In this document: positions 59,700 to 64,000 of the stretch, piece by piece
Numbering within the stretch: the first letter of the stretch is position 1
Layout of the letters: every line of letters starts with the position of its first letter
Assembly (NCBI GenBank): GCA_965226785.1
Contig: CBDDEC010000003.1
Coordinates: 979,053 to 1,043,052 of the forward strand
Reading direction: 5' to 3'
Origin: CBDDEC01 sp965226785
GTDB lineage: Bacteria; Chloroflexota; Dehalococcoidia; UBA2979
DNA: 64,000 nt
Position numbers and translations under genes: made by a program
Notes under the pieces: generated by a model
What the model was told of the DNA's origin: nothing
Databases searched by the model: none
The model's input: the letters and a program-made list of their open reading frames with translations, nothing else

Positions 59700-62600
59700 T
59701 CAATCGATCTTCCTGGGGGCCGCCGTGACAGGCCGCAAGAACGGGCCGTTGAAGCCAAAGGAGACGTGACAAGCGATTCGCATTCCTGCTTTCAAGCCAC
59801 GAACGCCAAATTCCTCTAGTCTGAATGGGACGGACACGTTGTTGAACCTCTGAACACGTGCCATCGCGCGGCTGCCGTAATCCGATCCGGCGATTGCTTG
59901 CACGGTCTGCAAAGTCTTTGCATCTTCGGTTCGTAACCAGCGCAACCGCTCCGGCACGTGGACGAAATGCTCTCCTTCGCGCCAGAGCTGCCTTAACGAA
60001 CGGAAGATCTTGTCGCCCTCGACCGCACGACCGTTCTGAAAAAGAAGAATTGCGTATTCCAAACGCCTCTGATGTGTAAGTCGATAATCCGTGGCCTGCA
60101 ATTGTTCGATAAGTTCCAGTTGCTGCTTGAACGCGTATGGCTGGCTGGCGCAAATCAGATCCAAGGTTAAGTGAATGACCTGCATGTTGCCTCGGCCGAC
60201 TGGGTCGGCCAGTACGTCAAGCGCTCGCATTCGGTTCGCCTCTGGCACGTCCGATAAATCCATCCCCGACGAGAGGCCATCCCCTTCGGCGAGCGCGGTC
60301 CACGCCTTGACCAAGACATCAACTGCTCGGGCAGGTTCGATCTCTTGAGCCACGGCTAGTTTCTGCTGGAATAAGATCACCAACGCCTGGTCGGCCAGAT
60401 CCCCGAGCTGAATTGCGCGATAGGCGCCCTCATTTGCGGTAAGCGCCGACGCAAGAATTCCTAGCGCCTCGATGCATTGCTCAACCACTTGCACCGGCGG
60501 CACGTCCTTGTTCTGAAGGAGATTCTTCACATAGGTTTCAATAACGAACGAATTGGTTGGATTCTCGCCGTACGCCTTCCGTGTTGCGTCATTTGCCAAT
60601 CGCTGCAATTCGAGAATTCGTTCACGCGGAGCTCCTCTCTCTGACTCATTGTTGGCAAGGTCGAGGTAAGCGTTTGCAAGTGAGTTCAGGAGATTGAGGT
60701 TCGACTCAGAGCCGGGCGTGTACTCGATTAAGGCCAAGGCGTGTTCGATATCTTCAATGGCCTTGTTGAGGAGAGTGATCCTATCGTCGCTTGTCACGCC
60801 GTAAAGCCTCTCATCTAACTTTGCGACCCTCCGGCGTGAGATCGCAGTGTGATGGCGAACAACTCGGCTAGTGTCGCGTAGCGATTGCGGCATGTTGTCA
60901 AGCGTGTCCAGGACCTCGCGCCAAAGCGAGGCGAAACTACCGTGACCGTGGTCGGGGTCGATCTTGAAGATCGACGTTGCGAAGTCCTCCCCTATAGATT
61001 TGTAGGGGCGCTCCCCCAATATAGATTTCTGGGAGATTCGACGCAGCAACAGAAAACGAAGATGTTCTGTGTCTTTGGCTTCGGCAAATCCCAGCTCCTC
61101 GCGCATTGGGAAATCGTAGAACAGCGCATTAATCAGGAATCGGCCTAAGATGTCGTGGATAAGCGCCCAGTACTTTTCTCCATGTGATGAGATGCGTACT
61201 AACCCGAGCGCAGCCAAGTGTGCCCGTGAGTCTTCCAGGAGATGTGAGAGCGGCCATTCTCCCGTCGACGACGGCAACAATGCCTCGGGCAAAGGGAGGC
61301 GCTCTGAACTTAGTGCTGCGATCTCTAAAATCGCGCCCCGAATAGTGGGATCGTCGGTGTTCTGTTTGAACGAGCGGTACATCCATTCCTGGATCGATTC
61401 AGAGAGGTCGTATTGACCACGAATCCAGAAAGACAGAGTCACCCAGAAGGCTGCGGTTCCTTCCAGATAGCGGACCGTATGGTCCTGATAAAATCGGACC
61501 CACTGAGACTCTTGTCGTTGCTTGCCGTGAACGCGGAGGAACCGGTTAAGGTGATGACCGAGCAGACGCGCCTGGTCTTGGCTCATGGCGTGGTTCAAGT
61601 CCGCCACCTTCTTAAAGACTGAGTCGTTATAGAAGGCCAGACCCAGGACAGTACTGGTGACGATCAGGACGCACACTGGGCGACCAGATTTCGCCATTTC
61701 GTTTCGGAAGCGGACGAGCTCATTGTCACGATACTGCCAGTGCAGGCTATCGAAGACGATGAGCCACGGTGTCTCGTAACGGCGTGAGCTGAACGCGCCC
61801 TTGCGATTCTGTGATTGTGGATCGTTGGGTCCCGTCGCCGATTCCAGATTATCTGCAATCTCGCCCTCACGCTTGCTGTGCACGCGCTTCAAGAAGTTTA
61901 CGACCGGCAAGGCTTCTGGCACGAAAGGGACAGGCTTTGCGAGTAGCACTGGATAACCCTGTCTCGCGCACTCCCAAGCCAAGACGCGCGCTAACGTCGT
62001 CCCACCCGCCCCAGACTCTGATGCGATATAGGCAATACAATTCTCATCGGAACCGGCCGCGTCGAGCTTCTGTAAAGATCTGCTCAAGGTCTTCTCGACC
62101 TGCGCATCGCGGACCCATGGCAGCCCTGCGGCGTAGGGACGCCACGAACTTTCTGGATCTCGGAAGAAACCCTCAAGATCCTCCTCCGCAAGCTCCTCTG
62201 GTGTGAGCGGTGTGAGGTCTCGTTCCTGAATTAGCGAATACCAATCCAAGATTGGGCGCTCAGGCTCATCAGCTTCAGTTACGTCGATCCGATGGAACGT
62301 CCCATGGAGGTCTCGGACGCGAATAATCTGTCGAGCCTCGGGATAGGTCCCCGCATAGCGAACCAGGATGTCTTCGATCAGATGGTTCACCGGAAGACGT
62401 AAGAGGTTTACGAGCGCTATGCCGCTTGTTCCATCAAGCCACTCCTGAAGCATTCCGCGAGCATCAGGCGCACTCGAAACGAAGGTGAGATACGGTCGAA
62501 ACTTGGAAGACCAGAGATCCGTGAGTTCGGGTGGGACTGGATCCTCATTACCGGAAATCACCAAAAGTTCACGCGCTTCGGAACGTCGCATTACCTCCAA

Positions 62601-62978
62601 CATCGTTAGCCGCCGCAACCGGCTGTTGAAATCTGACTGAGCCACACCAACCTGTCGGCCATTCAGGAGGTAGAACGGCAAGCATCGTTGCGGCAGTTCG
62701 ATGCGCGAAGGATCGCTATCAAGGATCTGAACGAATCCCCGTTTGCGCGTCATGGGGTCACTGAGGCTCGCCTCGGCCTCCAGCGCTTGAACCATGTCGG
62801 GGTCGTAAGTCTCGAAAAAGACGAGCCGCCAAGGTAACCCAAGAAACGCAACAAGCGCGTCTCGGCTGGGTGAATCTTTGGGCAGGGTGCGAACCCAAAG
62901 GGCAACGTTCCTATTTTCGAGGTTCGATAGCAGGTTGTCCGAAACCGTGTCGATACGAACTAAAGTCTTCTCGAGCAC
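59700..62978 (-). CDS. Large STAND-like P-loop NTPase with degenerate SIR2-like N-terminus and helical repeats
   Basis: 1092 residues from the GTG at 62978, with AGGAG 7 nt upstream. Residues about 1-60 (LENRNVALWVRTLPKD and FLGLPWRLVFFETYDPDMV) resemble the tail of a SIR2-like fold, with no GAG-Ser NAD loop. A P-loop SESGAGGTTLARVLAWE follows at residues 320-337, having Gly in place of the Walker Lys; Walker B is PWLIVFDSLHW at 404-414. The region to about 640 is helical/winged, and the last 450 residues are TPR-like helical repeats (NLLNSLANAYLDLANNE). No membrane segment. STAND NTPases with such sensors act in phage defence. GC content is clearly lower than in the neighbours. Confidence 0.75.
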   Translation of the reverse strand: MLEKTLVRIDTVSDNLLSNLENRNVALWVRTLPKDSPSRDALVAFLGLPWRLVFFETYDPDMVQALEAEASLSDPMTRKRGFVQILDSDPSRIELPQRCLPFYLLNGRQVGVAQSDFNSRLRRLTMLEVMRRSEARELLVISGNEDPVPPELTDLWSSKFRPYLTFVSSAPDARGMLQEWLDGTSGIALVNLLRLPVNHLIEDILVRYAGTYPEARQIIRVRDLHGTFHRIDVTEADEPERPILDWYSLIQERDLTPLTPEELAEEDLEGFFRDPESSWRPYAAGLPWVRDAQVEKTLSRSLQKLDAAGSDENCIAYIASESGAGGTTLARVLAWECARQGYPVLLAKPVPFVPEALPVVNFLKRVHSKREGEIADNLESATGPNDPQSQNRKGAFSSRRYETPWLIVFDSLHWQYRDNELVRFRNEMAKSGRPVCVLIVTSTVLGLAFYNDSVFKKVADLNHAMSQDQARLLGHHLNRFLRVHGKQRQESQWVRFYQDHTVRYLEGTAAFWVTLSFWIRGQYDLSESIQEWMYRSFKQNTDDPTIRGAILEIAALSSERLPLPEALLPSSTGEWPLSHLLEDSRAHLAALGLVRISSHGEKYWALIHDILGRFLINALFYDFPMREELGFAEAKDTEHLRFLLLRRISQKSILGERPYKSIGEDFATSIFKIDPDHGHGSFASLWREVLDTLDNMPQSLRDTSRVVRHHTAISRRRVAKLDERLYGVTSDDRITLLNKAIEDIEHALALIEYTPGSESNLNLLNSLANAYLDLANNESERGAPRERILELQRLANDATRKAYGENPTNSFVIETYVKNLLQNKDVPPVQVVEQCIEALGILASALTANEGAYRAIQLGDLADQALVILFQQKLAVAQEIEPARAVDVLVKAWTALAEGDGLSSGMDLSDVPEANRMRALDVLADPVGRGNMQVIHLTLDLICASQPYAFKQQLELIEQLQATDYRLTHQRRLEYAILLFQNGRAVEGDKIFRSLRQLWREGEHFVHVPERLRWLRTEDAKTLQTVQAIAGSDYGSRAMARVQRFNNVSVPFRLEEFGVRGLKAGMRIACHVSFGFNGPFLRPVTAAPRKID

Positions 62979-63335
62979 GTCATATCTCCTGTATGGCGTC
63001 CGAGCCGTCTCCTCGCACAGGGGGTCCCGTCAATGCGAGGTTGCTAACGGTTCGACATGGTCCGCCGTCCGAGCCAGCGCCAGAAAACTCTGACACGGCG
63101 ACGACGAAGGCGCGCCGAAGGTACACGGACAATCGTGCCGGGATCTTCGGAGAGCACACTTACATGACTCAGGCCCAGCAAGCTGCTGATGATAGCGTGC
63201 TTCGTACTCCGTTAGCCGATGGGCGGAACTCGGCACGACGCCGGACCACAATCTCTGGAGTTGTTTTAGGTGAACCGCTGTTGTCGAAAAGGGGTCGACT
63301 GCCATCGGTGTTGCCGTTCAACACTTCGACGCCCA
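62979..63335. other. Region upstream of the NTPase gene
   Basis: It contains the ribosome site of the NTPase (AGGAGA read on the minus strand at 62985-62990). A weak minus-strand frame at 63030-63305 starts MAVDPFSTTAVHLKQLQRL and has no recognisable family; its composition could be chance or a gene fragment. No promoter is obvious to me. Confidence 0.4.
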
Positions 63336-63503
63336 TTAACTAGGTTGCCACAGCCGGACCTTGTTCGCTCGGAACTGATGGGACGACAGCCGCGTCCAGT
63401 GCATGGCCTGCTTGCCTTCCTTGATCGATTGCTCGGCGGTCCTGCGCTTGTTGTAAGACCGCCGGGGTTCCGCCGACGAGTACAGCCAACGGTACTGACG
63501 CCC
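63336..63503 (-). mobile_element. IS1380-family transposase fragment (C-terminal)
   Basis: The minus strand reads SYNKRRTAEQSIKEGKQAM, then HWTRLSSHQFRANKVRLW and a TAA. This corresponds to the conserved YNxRGTAEQxIKEGK region of IS1380-type DDE transposases. Stop codons bound it on both sides (TAG upstream), so it is a dead fragment of about 55 codons. Confidence 0.75.
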
Positions 63504-63524
63504 CTATATGTCAAGACACGCGTT

Positions 63525-63719
63525 CTAAGCGGCCTGGGTGACGGCTTGGCGTGTGCGGAAGTCTGTCATGACGCGTTGGTAGATCTCTCGCGCAAGGAAG
63601 CGTTTAAGGCATCGGATGATCTCGCGTTTGGTCCGGCCATCGGCGGTGCGTCGGGCCACGTAGTCGGGCGTTGGTGCGCGGATGCGGGCAGGCCTACGCG
63701 CTTCAAACCGTCGAGCCCG
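63525..63719 (-). mobile_element. IS110-family transposase fragment (C-terminal)
   Basis: The minus strand encodes RIRAPTPDYVARRTADGRTKREIIRCLKRFLAREIYQ in one open stretch (positions within 63525-63719), matching the conserved C-terminus of IS110-type transposases (YVARRTAEGxxKREIIRCLKRYIAREVY). The upstream part is missing and replaced by the IS5 end, with a TGA between them. Non-functional. Confidence 0.7.
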
Positions 63720-64000
63720 TCACCTACCGATGCGGTACGAGACGGGTCTGCCAAGCTCGGTCATCCGGTTCAGAACGGTACACGCGAGCACGGCCTCACG
63801 CCGTTGCCCCGATGAACTGCGTGCCCGAAGACAGTCGCCGACGATCGACGTGTACCGGAAGAACGCATTCTCCACGCGCGCGTGCTGATGGTCACCAGAC
63901 GCCTTCTTCCACCGTCGCCGTCCGAGCGCCTTCACCCTCCTGATCGTCCGATCGCGGGCACCTGACCGGGCGCCCCGTCGAGACAACGCCGCGGTCTTGG
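63720..64000 (-). mobile_element. IS5-family transposase, C-terminal part (runs off the window)
   Basis: The frame is open from the right edge to a TGA at 63720. RRVKALGRRRWKKASGDHQHARVENAFFRYTS and IVGDCLRARSSSGQRREAVLACTVLNRMTELGRP match the end of IS5-type DDE transposases, with the catalytic Glu in VENAFFRY. The N-terminal part lies beyond 64000, so completeness cannot be judged. Confidence 0.75.

Noticed and set aside
63270..63815. Plus-strand 181-codon frame over the IS fragments
   Set aside because: Antisense to three recognisable transposase fragments; no motif of its own.

Overview
Organism. The window is a GC-rich bacterial chromosome segment. Gene content (tightly overlapped housekeeping operons, no outer-membrane or lipid A genes, a tRNA-sensing T-box, actinobacterial-type myo-inositol-phosphate synthase and phosphatidylinositol genes) suggests a member of Chloroflexota or a similar Gram-positive-like lineage. 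The phylum is an inference. Translational coupling is extreme: many stop/start pairs overlap as ATGA, GTGA, TTGA or even CTGA.

Layout. 1-4588: end of trpE and the operon trpG-trpD-trpC-trpF-trpB. 4594-10790: about 6 kb of accessory genes (CofC-like transferase, two YCII proteins, radical SAM enzyme with a small coupled ORF, two exported proteins, a small protein, a decayed second radical SAM copy, an APH-type kinase, a family 2 glycosyltransferase). 10879-17736: CPBP protease, trpA, then a T-box leader in front of aroH-aroF, scpA, ribF-tyrS and one unknown gene. 17746-25312 (minus): recJ, two fabF copies, fabD, nnr, acpS. 25384-28847 (plus): folD, prfB with its programmed frameshift, and a membrane-anchored gluzincin-type peptidase. 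28858-35225 (minus): an operon that reads as a phosphatidylinositol / acylated PI-mannoside-like pathway (ino1, two LpxL/PatA-like acyltransferases, PHP phosphoesterase, PimA-like GT4, PgsA-like phosphatidyltransferase, thioredoxin-fold protein). 35383-37057: divergent LysR regulator, a duplicated-HTH protein and a small zinc-ribbon protein. 37214-44301 (minus): truB-rbfA-infB-ylxR-nusA and proS. 44355-52814 (minus): TIM-barrel isomerase, ispG-rseP-dxr-cdsA-uppS, frr, tsf, rpsB. 53076-53911 (plus): FmdB-like zinc ribbon with a poly-Ser tail, and dtd. 53918-58715 (minus): P-loop kinase, nadC, nadB, thioesterase, nadA, with a double palindromic operator over the nadA promoter.

Island. From 59363 to the right edge the DNA is of different character (visibly lower GC, different codon use). 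It interrupts a VOC/glyoxalase gene after codon 23. It carries a 1092-residue STAND-like P-loop NTPase followed closely by a truncated TOPRIM (OLD-type) nuclease gene, then fragments of IS1380-, IS110- and IS5-family transposases. This is the most likely defence-type, poorly described module of the window.

How the genes work together. Aromatic amino acid genes lie in two blocks: the trp operon and trpA/aroH/aroF, the latter probably controlled by a Trp-sensing T-box. CdsA in the window supplies CDP-diacylglycerol for the PI-type operon. The fab/acpS block supplies acyl chains. nadA-nadB-nadC form the complete de novo route from aspartate to nicotinate mononucleotide. Several broken or duplicated pieces (radical SAM remnant, VOC stub, TOPRIM stub, IS fragments) show recent rearrangement.
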